Shown here: piece by piece, positions 32,384 through 45,400 of the stretch
Layout of the letters: the number at the start of each line of letters is the position of its first letter
Position numbering within the stretch: position 1 is the stretch's first letter
Source of the DNA: Miscanthus floridulus
Taxonomy: Eukaryota > Streptophyta > Magnoliopsida > Poales > Poaceae
Reading direction: 5' to 3'
Assembly (NCBI RefSeq): GCF_019320115.1
Contig: NC_089591.1
Coordinates: forward strand, 59,013,702-59,077,701
DNA length: 64,000 nucleotides
Made by a program: the position numbers and the translations under genes
The notes under the pieces: generated by a model
Database searches by the model: none
Seen by the model: the letters and a program-made list of their open reading frames with translations, nothing else
Told to the model about the DNA's origin: nothing

Positions 32384-34748
32384 TGAAGGGTCGAGATGGC
32401 GACTAGAGGGGGGGTGAATAGTCTTTTCTAAAACTTAATCGCGTCGGCTAACCGATACAAATGCGGAATTAAAACTATCGGTCTAGCCAAGACTATACCC
32501 CACTATATATGTTCACTAGCACCTTGCAAAGATAACAATTATGTAACAAAGGTGCCGGGCTAGTTAGAGCTCTCCTAAACAATTCTAGGAGCAAGGTTAC
32601 ACAAACCTAAGCCACTAGTATTTTAAGCAACAAGAGAGCTCCTACACATGCTAGTAAGCAAAAGCACAAAGCAAACAAAGCTCACTAGCAATGCTCAATA
32701 ACAAGGCAACCAATGCCTAATTAGAGAGCGCAAATACTTAGCTACACAAGCTAAGCAATGTGACTAACAAGGTTACTAAAACCAAATTAGCCGCGCAAGG
32801 GAGCTACTTCTATGCTACACAAGCAAGAAGGTAATTAGCAAGCTACACAAGCTATCTAATTACAAGAGCAACTACACAAGCTTAATATGTATAAAAGTAA
32901 TTGCAAGCTTGTGTAATGGGGATGCAAACCAACGGGAAGAACAAGGTTGACACGATGATTTTTCTCCCGAGGTTCACGTGTTTGCCAACACGCTAGTCCC
33001 TGTTGTGTCGACCGCTCACTTGGTGGTTCGGTGGCTAATTAGCATCACCCGCCAAGCCCGCACGTCGGGCGCCACAAGAACCTACCCCGAAGGTGAGGGT
33101 AGCTCAATGACACGCTTTACTAAAGTTGCTCTTCGCGACTCCCACGGGGCGAGCACAATGCCTCTCACAAGCTCTTCTCTGGAGCGCCGCACAAGCTTCT
33201 TGTGGGCTTCCACGGAGACCACCACCAAGCCATCTAGGAGGTGGCAACCTCCAAGAGTAACAAGCACCACCGGCTTGCAACTCGATCACCTAGTGCCACT
33301 CGATGCAACCTCACGATGCAATCGCACTAGAATCGCTCACTCACACAATCGGATGATCACTATCAAGTATGTGTGAGATGGAGGGCTCCTAAGCACTCTC
33401 AAGCATGGACACAAAGTCCCCCAAGGTGCTCCACGCCAGCCATGGCCGAAGGCCACTTCTATTTATAGCCCCAAGGGCTAAACTAGCCGTTACCCCTTCA
33501 CTGGGCAACGGTCGGGCCGACCGGACGCTCCGGTCGTGTTGACCGGACGCTGGACCTCAGCGTCCGGTCGCTCGCAGACGACCACGTGTCCCGATTCCAA
33601 CGGTCACTTGACTTGACCGGACGCAGTAGCTTCAACTGACCGGACGCTGAACCCCCAGCATCCGGTCGTTTCCAGTAAGCTCCCGAGCATGACCGGACGC
33701 GTCCGGTCGAACGTGATCGGACGCAGCCAGCGTCCGGTCACTCTCCAGCTACTGCTACACTCCACGTCAGCGCGACCGGACGCAGCCTGCCAGCGTCTGG
33801 TGCATTCAGATCCAGCGTCCGGTCAGTTGACCGACGCCAGCATCTTCTCCATTCTCTTCACCCTTGCTCAAGTGTGCTAACCATAAGAATTTGCATCCGG
33901 CGCAATAGAAAATAGACATTCCATTTTCCCGAAAGCGCCGAATCCCGCCGAGCTTACCCAAACCCATCTCACCCCTACAAACACCACCGCCTTTGTAAAT
34001 GTGCCAACACCATCAAGTGTACACCACCATGTGTATGTGTGTTAGCATTTTCACAATCATTTCCCAAAGGATGTTAGCCACTCAACTTGCCACGCCACTC
34101 GATCCTAGCGATAATGCAAAGTTAGATCACTCGAGTGGCACTAGATGACCGATATGCAAACAAGTTTGCCCCTCTTGATAGTACGGCCATCTATCCTAAA
34201 CCCGGTCATAAACTTCTCTACACACCTATGACCGGTGAAATGAAATGCCCTAGGTTATACCTTTGCCTTGCGCATTCCATTCCATCTCCTCCAATGTTGA
34301 TGCAACACATGCACCAACACGATCAACAATGATATGATCCACTTCATATCATCATATGATCATATTGGTTCATCGATCTTGACTCTACTTGCTCTTCGCC
34401 GTTGCCATCGTCCATCGGCGCCAAGTCTTGCTCAAGCTTCACCGCCATGCGGTCCATCACTCCAAAGCCTTCGACTTGCCCTTCACGCTTGCAACCGGTC
34501 CATCAAGCCAAGTCTTGTCTTGATCTTCTCCACCTTGATCACATGACTCAATGTCATGTCTCATGTGCAATAAGCTCCTTCATCATCACATGTGTGAGCT
34601 TTGCAACATCTCTAAGCCATTTTCACCTTCATGGCATATGTTGCTCACACACATGTACCTGTGGACTAATCACCTGTGTATCTCACATAAACACAATTAG
34701 TCCACCTAAGTTGTCACTCAATTACCAAAACCAAACAAGGACCTTTCA
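32384..34748 (-). repeat. 3' LTR of gag-only element (2365 bp)
   Basis: Contains a TATA box on the minus strand (CTATAAATAG, 33459-33468) and a block of alternating GACCGGACGC / GCGTCCGGTC words at about 33510-33840. Confidence 0.95.
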
Positions 34749-34764
34749 ATCTCCCCCTTTTTGG
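34749..34764 (-). other. Polypurine tract of gag-only element
   Basis: On the minus strand CCAAAAAGGGGGAGAT abuts the 3' LTR, typical of plant Copia elements. Confidence 0.85.
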
Positions 34765-37700
34765 TAATTGATGACAACTCTACAAAGATATATAAATTAA
34801 GCTCTTTTGGATTCATGTTGCTTGCCCAAGCAATTTTACCATGTGAAAATGATTTTGGACAAGTACCACAAACCCGAGATGGTAGTATTAGCTCCCCCTA
34901 CATATGTGCTAGAGTATTTGTCTTTAAGTTTGCACATATGCATAGATTAAAAATGTGGGAGAGTAATTACTACCGAATGATGCTAAGGTGTATAGAATAA
35001 ACCTTTGAAGCGTGTACCAATCGGAGTTGCACCTTTAAGTTCATCCTTAGCACCATGGTTAGCTAGATATCACTTGGCAATAAAAACACTAGATACCTTA
35101 TGAGATCAACATTAAAAGCAAGGTACTAGCATTACTTGAAAAACATACCAAGTGTCTTAGCTATCATCCTGTGCATGCTAGTTATCAAATTATCATTCAA
35201 GTTCTACAACTAGCATACATCACACAAGCATGCATATTAAATTTAAGAACTTATGCAATGCAAGCAATCATATGAATATGCACACATTAAGTGCAATCAA
35301 TCAAAGTTTATGAGCTTGCTCCCCCTACTTGTGTGCTTCTCTTGTCCAAGAATTTTGATCCATCTCTTTTCTCCAATGTTGCTCCCTCTTGGTCCATGTC
35401 CAACCTCTATATCTTGTATATCTCATCTCTCCCATTGTACAATCTCTCCTCCATTCAATCAAGCTTTCATATCTTTGTACAATCTCTCCCCCTTTGTCAT
35501 CAATTTCCATAAAAGGTGAGTTTCTTATTGATGCAAAGGTATGCACTTTGGGGTAGATGGTTGAGACTTGAATCGTGCATTTTTTATGGACATTACTTGA
35601 ATATTGGAATGACACCACAAGTAGATACCATTTAGAATTTGCAACTTGTACTACTTGTATCTTATCATTCTATGTATGGGTCATCCATTTTATTTCACTT
35701 AAGCTCTTGTAGGTGAGGGATGCACTCTTTATTTGATGATCACTTAAAGTTGAGGATCACTTGTGGAACCATCATCTACTATGTATAGATACCACTTGTA
35801 GGAAGTGAATACCATTTGAAAGAATCTTCTAGTATGGAACCACTTGTTTGATTTATCATTAAAGACCATTTCTTGAACATTTGCTATCTTCATGAGTACC
35901 ACTTATAGGATATCACTTGTGAGTTGAAACATACAAACTAGATATCCATTTGCATTGTTGTCTTGTGCTTGTACTCTTATCATTATCATGAGCTTCTTAT
36001 GTGACTTGAACTAAATTGATTTGCTTAAGCTTTCAAGTCCGGTTTGAACCAATGACAAGCTTCTTCACACCTCTTTTAAGGGTTATCTTGTCAATGTTGT
36101 ACTTGTCACTTGTTAGCAATCCAAATTAAGTCAAGTACTTGGGTTCACTAGCTCATGAACAAATTCATATACTAACCACTAGATCAAGTAATCATTCAAA
36201 CAATAGTGGTAGGCTATGAATTTAAAACATTTCATTTGTTATGCATGATCCTATGAAGCATGTACTATATGCACCAACCGCATACTAGTAAGGGATGAAA
36301 TGATCATGCACATTACAATGATACCTTTGCTATGTTGGAGTAGAGGATAGTCACATAGATTCCAATTCATTACTCCAATAGCAATGTGAAGTCCAATTAA
36401 AAGCTTGGTGAAGACCAATAGATACCAATTTGAATTTCATTCTTCACCCATATGACATGAATACCACTTATGATCAAGTGCACTTTCTTGTTGTGGTTGA
36501 CTTGCTTTATCTTTTGATCTTTGCTTGCATGAGAGCATCAATTTGAGAATACCACTTGAAATATCATGACTAGCTCTCTTTTGGGTGTTGCTTGCTTTTC
36601 TTGATCAATCATTTTGATTGCTTCAACTAAGCATCTTAAATGTCCCTCGGATCACCACTTCCATGTTAGCCTTCCAAGTACCACACTTGGTTTACCTACT
36701 CATAGGCGGCAAGCCCCTACACTAGGGAGAAGTGACCTCTCTCCAAGAACCATTCTTGATACTCACTTGAAATAACTTGATTGATTGATCCAAGTGATGG
36801 ACTTAACTTGATGAGTAACCGTGATTCCTTCTTTAAGTCCTTTTCTTTCTTCTTGTTTAAGTCCTTTTCTTTCTACCAAATGATTTCCAATCACAACTAG
36901 AACTTAAACTTCATCTTCATCTTGAGTTTGATCTTGATCTTCCAATTTTGAGTACCAAATATGTGCAAAATACACTCCACAATCAAATAACCTTGTACTC
37001 ATATCTTGTCATGCTTGTAGATCATCTCAAAAACTAAACTTAGGTACCTCAAACACATGTAAACATGTTTCCAACTTGAGGACCTTTCAATCAAAGTGAC
37101 TCTAGATCAATCCAATACTTGTCACTTTTCTGGCAGATTCTGTACTCTCCAAAGAAGTAAGCATATTTCTCAAAGTACAAATCCAAATACCATGAAATTT
37201 GGTGGAGATGAGCTTCACTAAGTTATCTAGCAGCCATAAAAATTTTAGCTTCATTTGATCTCATATGGACTGCTAAATTTTAATTCTTCCACCACTGCTA
37301 CATGCTGAAAACTGCTGCACTATAGCTGACAAGAACCACTCCAAAACCGAAGCATTTCTTATCCAATTTCCATGAAATTTCTACAGCATCTTATACCCTA
37401 AGTCTAGAGCATGTATACCAATTTTCAAGCCAATCCAATAAGATTTGATCACTCAAACATGGCTATGATCACAGCTAGCTCAGATTTTGAATATAGGACA
37501 GATTTCAAGCAATTGAGCTATACTTCATCAAATATGAATCAAACTTGATACTAACTTGTTTGAATACTTCCATAAGACATATATCCATTCAAACCACTTA
37601 CTAAAAGTCATCTTATGAACTTATCCAACACAAATCAATCCAAACTTGACTACTAATTAATTATCCATTCAATCAACTTATAGCAAGCAACTTTGCATAT

Positions 37701-38003
37701 TTATCCAATTCAATCAACTCATATGCACCCAAATGAAATGATCAACAAGAGATATACCTTGGTTAGCTCATGATCATCCAACTAGCAAGCTTCAACTCAA
37801 TTATTTGCAAGTCATCAAATATTCCAATACATTACCACAACTTGAATATGATACTTGTATGTTGTAGCACATTTGGACTTCACTTAATTTGTCATGGCAT
37901 TGGGATTGGATGTGCACTAAGCTTCATATCTTGATTCAACATATGATGATTACTATGAAGACAATTGAATCAAGCCTCCAATGCCAATGGTACCTACACA
38001 CAT
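34765..38003. other. Long AT-rich non-coding interior of gag-only element
   Basis: About 3.2 kb lies between gag and the PPT, where a pol gene would be expected. No open frame of useful length exists on either strand. The words ACCACTTG and CTTGA recur at irregular spacing. This is replaced or decayed sequence rather than a broken pol that can still be recognised. Confidence 0.7.
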
Positions 38004-40025
38004 TCATCCACTTTTTGATGGTACCCAAACAACTTTGGGTCCTCTCAAGTTAGGAGCAACATACTTAGGCAATGCCTTAGTATGAGTAGCGGGATGTTTT
38101 GCAATAGCAACCATAGAGGTACCATTACCATCCTTTCTAAGCATATCATGATCATCAATTGAAATAGGCTTAGAAATTTTACCTAGGGGACATGAATGTG
38201 CCATGTGTCCCCTTTCCCGGCATGAGTAGCACTTTCTCTTTGCTTGAGCCTTCTCTTCTTTGCTCATGTGGTGCTTCTCATTGCCTTGCCTCTCATGGAT
38301 TGCTTGAGCCTTCTTCTCAAGCTTGTTAGGACACTTAGAGGCAAAGTGTCCCATATTTCCACACTTGAAGCACTTGATGTGAGCATAATCTTCATTCTTG
38401 CTCATCATCTTGGCATCTTGAGTTTGCATTGAATGCCTTGCATTTCCACCCCTTCTTGTTTTCTTCTTCTTTATTATCAAGTCACCACCATCTTCATGGT
38501 TGATCTTGATTTGAACTTGGGGTGTCTTCCCTTGCTCAACTTGTGGCTTTGGTTGAGGCTTCACTTGTTGCTTCACCAATTCCTTGGTTGGGCACATCGA
38601 GGTAAGATGACCCCAAGTGCCGCACTTGAAGCACTTGACATGCTTAAGCCTCTCTTCTTCTTTCTTCAACTTGAGCTTCTCGATGTTAGGGCAACCATTT
38701 GCAAAGTGTCCCGCTTCATGACACCGGTAGCACATGGTGTGAGAGAGCTTTCTTTGATGTAGCTTCTTCATCTTTCTTTCTCTCTTTCTTTCGCCCTTTG
38801 TCATCTTCTTTTCGAAGCCAAGGCCACACTTGTCACCATAGTTTCTTTGAGTTTTCAACATATGCTCAAAGGTGACTTTTGAGTTGTAGCATCTCTCTAA
38901 CTTGTTGCTCAATTTCTTCACTTCATTTTTGAGCTCATTGTTCTCCTTCAAAAGGTTAGTCTCACAAGACATAGAAGTAGAACAAGCATCTATATGTGAA
39001 GAGCATGGCATATCTAATAAATCATCACAAGAGGTGGATACATGCTTCTTGCCTACATCACAAGGGTTAGCAACAACATGTGATTGATCATTTGACCCAT
39101 GTGATGAGCTCTCATTATTTTTAAGTTTCTTTGTAAATATTTTAATGAGAGAAGCTTGTTTTTCTAATAATTCATCATGAGATGCAAGTAGTGTCTCATG
39201 ATTCAATTTAAGCCCATCAAGTGAAGATTTATAAGTATTAAGTAATTTCTTATGTTCTTCACAAGAGTTCTTTAGAAATGAGTTTTCATTTTCTAATTTC
39301 ATTGTTTTAGCTTTCTCATTTTCTAAAGACATGGTCATGCTAGCAAGTCTACTAACAAGCTCATCATATGAATCAACATGATCGACCACATTATCATTTG
39401 ATACCTTAGTGTCACCTTGTGACATGAAGCAATGTGGTGTAGTGGATGGGCTTGTAGTAGCATCATCATGGCTTGAGCATGAACCATCATTACCATCAAG
39501 TGTGCATGGGGTAGCATCATCACTTGCAACACTTGTGGCAACATCATCAACCTTGTCAAGTGAACTTGTAGTGGATTGATCATCATCATCCTCACTTGAC
39601 AATGAGGTGGAGCAATCTTCCACAATCACCAAATTGTGGTTATGCTCAACACACTCATGTGTCTCCTTCTTGGGCTCATCCTCCTTCTTGAATTTTCCAT
39701 CATCCCATGTGGAGGAATCACCGAAGGTGTCCTTGATGGAGTCCCATATCTCACGAGCGGTCCCCTTGTAGTTTACTTGCTTCATCAAATCAAAATGTAA
39801 AGCATCCAATAGAAAACAACAAGCATTTGCATCAAATTCATAGAGGACTCTTTGAGCTTTGGTTAGAGTTCTATGATCCAAGACATGGGAGAGACCACTA
39901 GTGACAACCCACCAAAATTTAGGTCCCTTTGCACGAAAATGATCAAGCATATGATTTTTCCAAAGTGCAAAGTTAGTGCCTTTAAAAATGTGATTCTCAC
40001 AACCATCTAGCTCATTAGGCGCCAT
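38004..40025 (-). CDS. gag: Gag-like protein with four CCHC zinc knuckles
   Basis: An intact 673-residue frame. It starts MAPNELDGCENHIFKGTNFALWK, a Copia Gag N-terminus (UBN2/DUF4219-like), followed by WDSIKDTFGD near 100. A Ser/Asp-rich acidic region (about 135-215) follows, then a heptad-like coiled coil (about 220-310). Four knuckles follow: CYRCHEAGHFANGC (about 430), CFKCGTWGHLTSMC (463), CFKCGNMGHFASKC (551) and CYSCRERGHMAHSC (598), separated by Lys-rich linkers. The end, APNLRGPKVVWVPSKSG, resembles the linker that in autonomous Copia elements precedes protease, so the gene stops where pol would begin. The ATG lies about 50 bp after the 5' LTR. Copia Gag usually has one or two knuckles; four is unusual. 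It should bind RNA and form particles. Confidence 0.9.
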   Translation of the reverse strand: MAPNELDGCENHIFKGTNFALWKNHMLDHFRAKGPKFWWVVTSGLSHVLDHRTLTKAQRVLYEFDANACCFLLDALHFDLMKQVNYKGTAREIWDSIKDTFGDSSTWDDGKFKKEDEPKKETHECVEHNHNLVIVEDCSTSLSSEDDDDQSTTSSLDKVDDVATSVASDDATPCTLDGNDGSCSSHDDATTSPSTTPHCFMSQGDTKVSNDNVVDHVDSYDELVSRLASMTMSLENEKAKTMKLENENSFLKNSCEEHKKLLNTYKSSLDGLKLNHETLLASHDELLEKQASLIKIFTKKLKNNESSSHGSNDQSHVVANPCDVGKKHVSTSCDDLLDMPCSSHIDACSTSMSCETNLLKENNELKNEVKKLSNKLERCYNSKVTFEHMLKTQRNYGDKCGLGFEKKMTKGERKRERKMKKLHQRKLSHTMCYRCHEAGHFANGCPNIEKLKLKKEEERLKHVKCFKCGTWGHLTSMCPTKELVKQQVKPQPKPQVEQGKTPQVQIKINHEDGGDLIIKKKKTRRGGNARHSMQTQDAKMMSKNEDYAHIKCFKCGNMGHFASKCPNKLEKKAQAIHERQGNEKHHMSKEEKAQAKRKCYSCRERGHMAHSCPLGKISKPISIDDHDMLRKDGNGTSMVAIAKHPATHTKALPKYVAPNLRGPKVVWVPSKSG

Positions 40026-40062
40026 CCTCTCGGGTCGGTGAAGACCACAAATGAGAGACCGG

Positions 40063-40074
40063 GCTCTGATACCA
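40063..40074 (-). other. Primer binding site of gag-only element (initiator tRNA-Met type)
   Basis: Minus strand TGGTATCAGAGC, two bases after the 5' LTR. Confidence 0.93.
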
Positions 40075-40076
40075 CT

Positions 40077-42441
40077 TGAAGGGTCGAGATGGCGACTAGA
40101 GGGGGGGTGAATAGTCTTTTCTAAAACTTAATCGCGTCGGCTAACCGATACAAATGCGGAATTAAAACTATCGGTCTAGCCAAGACTATACCCCACTATA
40201 TATGTTCACTAGCACCTTGCAAAGATAACAATTATGTAACAAAGGTGCCGGGCTAGTTAGAGCTCTCCTAAACAATTCTAGGAGCAAGGTTACACAAACC
40301 TAAGCCACTAGTATTTTAAGCAACAAGAGAGCTCCTACACATGCTAGTAAGCAAAAGCACAAAGCAAACAAAGCTCACTAGCAATGCTCAATAACAAGGC
40401 AACCAATGCCTAATTAGAGAGCGCAAATACTTAGCTACACAAGCTAAGCAATGTGACTAACAAGGTTACTAAAACCAAATTAGCCGCGCAAGGGAGCTAC
40501 TTCTATGCTACACAAGCAAGAAGGTAATTAGCAAGCTACACAAGCTATCTAATTACAAGAGCAACTACACAAGCTTAATATGTATAAAAGTAATTGCAAG
40601 CTTGTGTAATGGGGATGCAAACCAACAGGAAGAACAAGGTTGACACGATGATTTTTCTCCCGAGGTTCACGTGTTTGCCAACACGCTAGTCCCCGTTGTG
40701 TCGACCGCTCACTTGGTGGTTCGGTGGCTAATTGGCATCACCCGCCAAGCCCACACGTCGGGCGCCACAAGAACCTACCCCGAAGGTGAGGGTAGCTCAA
40801 TGACACGCTTTACTAAAGTTGCTCTTCGCGACTCCCGCGGGGCGAGCACAATGCCCCTCACAAGCTCTTCTCCGGAGCGCCGCACAAGCTTCTTGCGGGC
40901 TTCCACGGAGACCACCACCAAGCCGTCTAGGAGGTGGCAACCTCCAAGAGTAACAAGCACCACCGGCTTGCAACTCGATCACCTAGTGCCACTCGATGCA
41001 ACCTCACGATGCAATCGCACTAGAATCGCTCACTCACACAATCGGATGATCACTATCAAGTATGTGTGAGATGGAGGGCTCCTAAGCACTCTCAAGCATG
41101 GACACAAAGTCCCCCAAGGTGCTCCACGCCAGCCATGGCCGAAGGCCACTTCTATTTATAGCCCCAAGGGCTAAACTAGCCGTTACCCCTTCACTGGGCA
41201 ACGGTCGGGCCGACCGGACGCTCCGGTCGTGTTGACCGGACGCTGGACCTCAGCGTCCGGTCGCTCGCAGACGACCACGTGTCCCGATTCCAATGGTCAC
41301 TTGACTTGACCGGACGCAGCAGCTTCAACTGACCGGACGCTGAACCCCCAGCGTCCGGTCGTTTCCAGTAAGCTCCCGAGCATGACCGGACACGTCCGGT
41401 CGAACGCGATCGGACGCAGCCAGCGTCCGGTCACTCTCCAGCTACTGCTACACTCCATATCTGCGCGACCGGACGCAGCCTGCCAGCGTCTGGTGCATTC
41501 AGATCCAGCGTCCGGTCAGTTGACCGACGCCAGCATCTTCTCCATTCTCTTCACCCTTGCTCAAGTGTGCTAACCATAAGAATTTGCATCCGGCGCAATA
41601 GAAAATAGACATTCCATTTTCCCGAAAGCGCCGAATCCCGCCGAGCTTACCCAAACCCATCTCACCCCTACAAACACCACTGCCTTTGTAAATGTGCCAA
41701 CACCATCAAGTGTACACCACCATGTGTATGTGTGTTAGCATTTTCACAATCATTTCCCAAAGGATGTTAGCCACTCAACTTGCCACGCCACTCGATCCTA
41801 GCGATAATGCAAAGTTAGATCACTCGAGTGGCACTAGATGACCGATATGCAAACAAGTTTGCCCCTCTTGATAGTACGGCCATCTATCCTAAACCCGGTC
41901 ATAAACTTCTCTACACACCTATGACCGGTGAAATGAAATGCCCTAGGTTATACCTTTGCCTTGCGCATTCCATTCCATCTCCTCCAATGTTGATGCAACA
42001 CATGCACCAACACGATCAACAATGATATGATCCACTTCATATCATTATATGATCATATTGGTTCATCGATCTTGACTCTACTTGCTCTTCGCCGTTGCCA
42101 TCGTCCATCGGCGCCAAGTCTTGCTCAAGCTTCACCGCCACGTGGTCCATCACTCCAAAGCCTTCGACTTGCCCTTCATGCTTGCAACCGGTCCATCAAG
42201 CCAAGTCTTGTCTTGATCTTCTCCACCTTGATCACATGACTCAATGTCATGTCTCATGTGCAATAAGCTCCTTCATCATCACATGTGTGAGCTTTGCAAC
42301 ATCTCTAAGCCATTTTCACCTTCATGGCATATGTTGCTCACACACATGTACCTGTGGACTAATCACCTGTGTATCTCACATAAACACAATTAGTCCACCT
42401 AAGTTGTCACTCAATTACCAAAACCAAACAAGGACCTTTCA
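40077..42441 (-). repeat. 5' LTR of gag-only element (2365 bp)
   Basis: Same length as the other LTR. TATA box on the minus strand at 41152-41161. GACCGGACGC / GCGTCCGGTC block at about 41205-41530. Confidence 0.95.
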
Positions 42442-45400
42442 CCAACCCGCGCATCTGGCTGCTCAGCACAATCAAACGGCTCCCAAGGGAGCTGCCTGAC
42501 TGAACCCCCTCGACTTCCAAGGCCTCACAGGTGGAAAGGGCGGCACTTTTTAGCGCCTCGTGCTCCCCGATCTCGGTCTTGAGCACTGTTTGCACCGCGC
42601 TGGAAGCCTCGGCCGCCCGGGTGACCTCCACCTCCAACTCTGTGCCTAAGGAAACGGAGTAAGATTGAGCACGAAGAAAAACAAGCCAAAAAAGGGACGA
42701 AAGCCTGCGGAACTCACCCCTAGCCTTCTGCTCCCAGCGTCGGGCCTCGACCCGAGAGGCCTCGGCTTTCTCTCCCTAGCGCTGGGCCTCGGCACGGGGA
42801 GCCTCGGCCTTTTCCTTTAGGCGCTAGGCCTCGACCCGAGAAGCCTCGACAGCCCTAGAGGCCTCTCTCCCCAGCTCTGCATCACACCAGGGAGTTAGGA
42901 GGCGAACACAAGAAAAATGAAGAAAACGAAGGGGACAGTACTCACCCTCGGCCTTTCCCCTCCAGACCACAGCCTCAGTCCGGGAGGCCTCAGCCGCCGT
43001 AAGGGCCTCATCCAAGGCACCTTTCATCAACTGGTGCGCACTCTGCTCCGCCCCCAGTTGCCCAGCAAGGGCCTTGCCCGAGGCTGTCGCTTCTTCAGCC
43101 CGGGACCTGAAGGCATCCTGATCACCAGCGACGCGGGTAAGCTCCTCCTCCAACTCCTTGACCCGCGCCACCAAAGGGGTGACCTGCCCCTGGGCCGTGA
43201 CCACCTCAACCTTCGCGTCGGCACAACAAAGCCGAAGGTCCTCCACCTCCACGCTCCGCGCCGCCAAAAGCTCGGTGGCACCCGCAAGCAGGCCCTTTTG
43301 CCGCTGGAGCTAGTCCAAGACGTCCCTCTCCCACCGGAGAAAGACCGACTTCCCAAGGGACCGGGCCTCGAGCTCCTGGGGAAGTAGAACAGGGGTCATT
43401 CACTGCAACAAAACTCAAAAAAAGACAACCTCGCATGAGAAAAGAAAGCGCGAACCTGGGCAACCATAGGCAGTTCATCGTCCACCACGGACAACGCTGT
43501 CCGTAGTGACCGCTCCGCCAGCTGGCGGTATTGCTCGAAGGTGCCCCAGCGCCCGCCCTCGGCTGCGTCCTTGAGGGCGAACAGAGGCTCCCCCTCAGGA
43601 TCGTCCCGGCTCCACCACAGTACACGCGGGTGATCCCACCCGCGAGGCTCGGGTCGCACCCGCACGAGGGCCGAGCTTCCCTCGCCCAAGGTCAGAGCCG
43701 GTTGTTCCACGACGCCGGTCTCCTCAGCGTCGACCACCTCCTGCGCCCGGGAAGTGTTGTCAGAGGAGATCGGATAGACCTCTGCCTCCCGGTCGCTCTC
43801 TCGTAACAACGGCGGGCCCTGAACCAAGGGCGCCACCAAGGCCTCCGTCGCCTTCATCTCCACCTCCTGGGCAGACAGCCTCTGCGCCGTCACATCGGCC
43901 TCAGTGATCTCGGGGGCTTCGGCCTCCGCAATCATGGCCTTGGCGGTCTCGGCGGCTCCGGCCTCCGCCATCGTGGCCTCGGTGGACACAGAAACACCGA
44001 CCCCCACCGCTGCGGCCTCGGCGGTCTTGGGCGCCCCGGCCTCCGTCGCCTCAGCCTTAGAGACCCCGGGGGCCTCGACCTCGGTGGCCTCGGCAACTAA
44101 GGGCACCTCGGCCCCATCCGACTCACGAGCCTCGCCCTCGCAGGGCGGAAGCGCTCCCTCCCCCGCCTGTGTTGGGGTCGCCTCGGCAGCCCCTCCTTGG
44201 GTGGCCGGCTCCTTCGGGTCGGCCCTCGCCGATGCCGCGCCACATTGTATGGCGGCTTGCGCCTCCGCCACCCAGTGAGCGGAGGAGCCGGGGCTCACTT
44301 TGAGCGCTTTTAGGGGCGCCAAGGTAGGCACCTCTGCAGGCCGCTTTCAGCTAAGGACAAAATGTTTACAAGGTCAGCACAAGACAAAAGAATGAACGAA
44401 AAGCACGGTGGCTCTACCCAAAAATACGCTTACCCCGAGCGAGGCTGCAACCGCTTCGGCACTGCAACCCTCGTCTGCAAAGGCGGTGGCGGCGGCAGGG
44501 GCGCGGCCTCCGCATCCGCCGGCGCCAGCCGGTCCCCGACGGGCCCCGGCGTTCCCTCAGTCCTCTGCGGGGGCGGGGGCATTGCATCCACCGCCGCCTG
44601 CTCCGCTATCGCCGTCGGGCCCATCGGGCTGACGGCACGCTTACCCAGCGCCCGCGCCTCGGGCATGTTAGCCTCGACCCTGGGGTGGGCGACTGACGAC
44701 CCCGGGACAACTCCTCCTCCTCCCTCTAGGAGCACCGGACTACTTGTCGACGCCCCGGGCACCGTCTCTCTGGGAACGTCGGGGAGATGGTCCAGGGGGC
44801 CTCGCCCCACCTCGCCCTCGTCATCCCCGTCCGAGGCATCCGTCGACAACGACGGCGAAGGGGACTCCTCCAACGGGAGACCGTCCTTCCTTTACTGCCG
44901 ACGATGCTTGTCCAGTTCCTCGCGCGTGAGAATCTTCTTCGTGCGCTTCGCCGCCTCGGCATCCTTCCTCTTTTTCTGCGCATCGGCGTGCGCCCGGTTG
45001 ATCGCCCGCCGCCTCGCATCCTCGGGAATGGGCGGCAGAGAGGAGCGCACGTCCCTCATCCCCTGCAGGAATGGCGAACGTGCATAAGGGAACAAGAGAT
45101 AAGGGGAAATGGAGGAGGCTCGGGGGCTACAGCGGCACACGACTTATCAGCGAGAGGAACCCCCGCGATGGTCGCATCGCGATGGGGGTCAAGTTGCCGC
45201 CTCTCAGCTTCGCCTCTACCGTCTCTCCCACCCGACGAAGAATTTCCTCATCGGAAAGGGCGAAGGAGGACATCCGGATGCCCTCATTGGGCTCGCCCGG
45301 CCTCATCTCGAACAGACGCCGCCGCCGAGCCATCAGCGGCAGCACCCTCCGGCGGTGGAAGGCAGCCACGACCATAGCCGCAGTAAGGCCACGGCCCCGT

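Larger units (their letters stand above)
32384..42441 (-). mobile_element. Nested gag-only LTR element (Copia-like, non-autonomous), 10.06 kb
   Basis: Two 2365-bp LTRs (32384-34748 and 40077-42441; TGAAGGGTC...GACCTTTCA) are flanked by the duplication CCAAC (32379-32383 and 42442-42446). The PBS next to the right LTR and the PPT next to the left LTR show minus orientation. The only sizeable ORF is a 673-residue Gag-like protein; no protease, integrase or RT can be found in 34749-38003. By eye the LTRs differ at about 20 sites, nearly all C/T or G/A changes, so this insertion is younger than its host element B. It probably relies on pol from an autonomous relative (inference; long LTRs, PBS and PPT look SIRE/Maximus-like). 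Confidence 0.93.

Noticed and set aside
33104..33376. Short ORFs in the 2365-bp LTRs (also at 40671-41069)
   Set aside because: They exist only because the LTR is duplicated and show no protein features.
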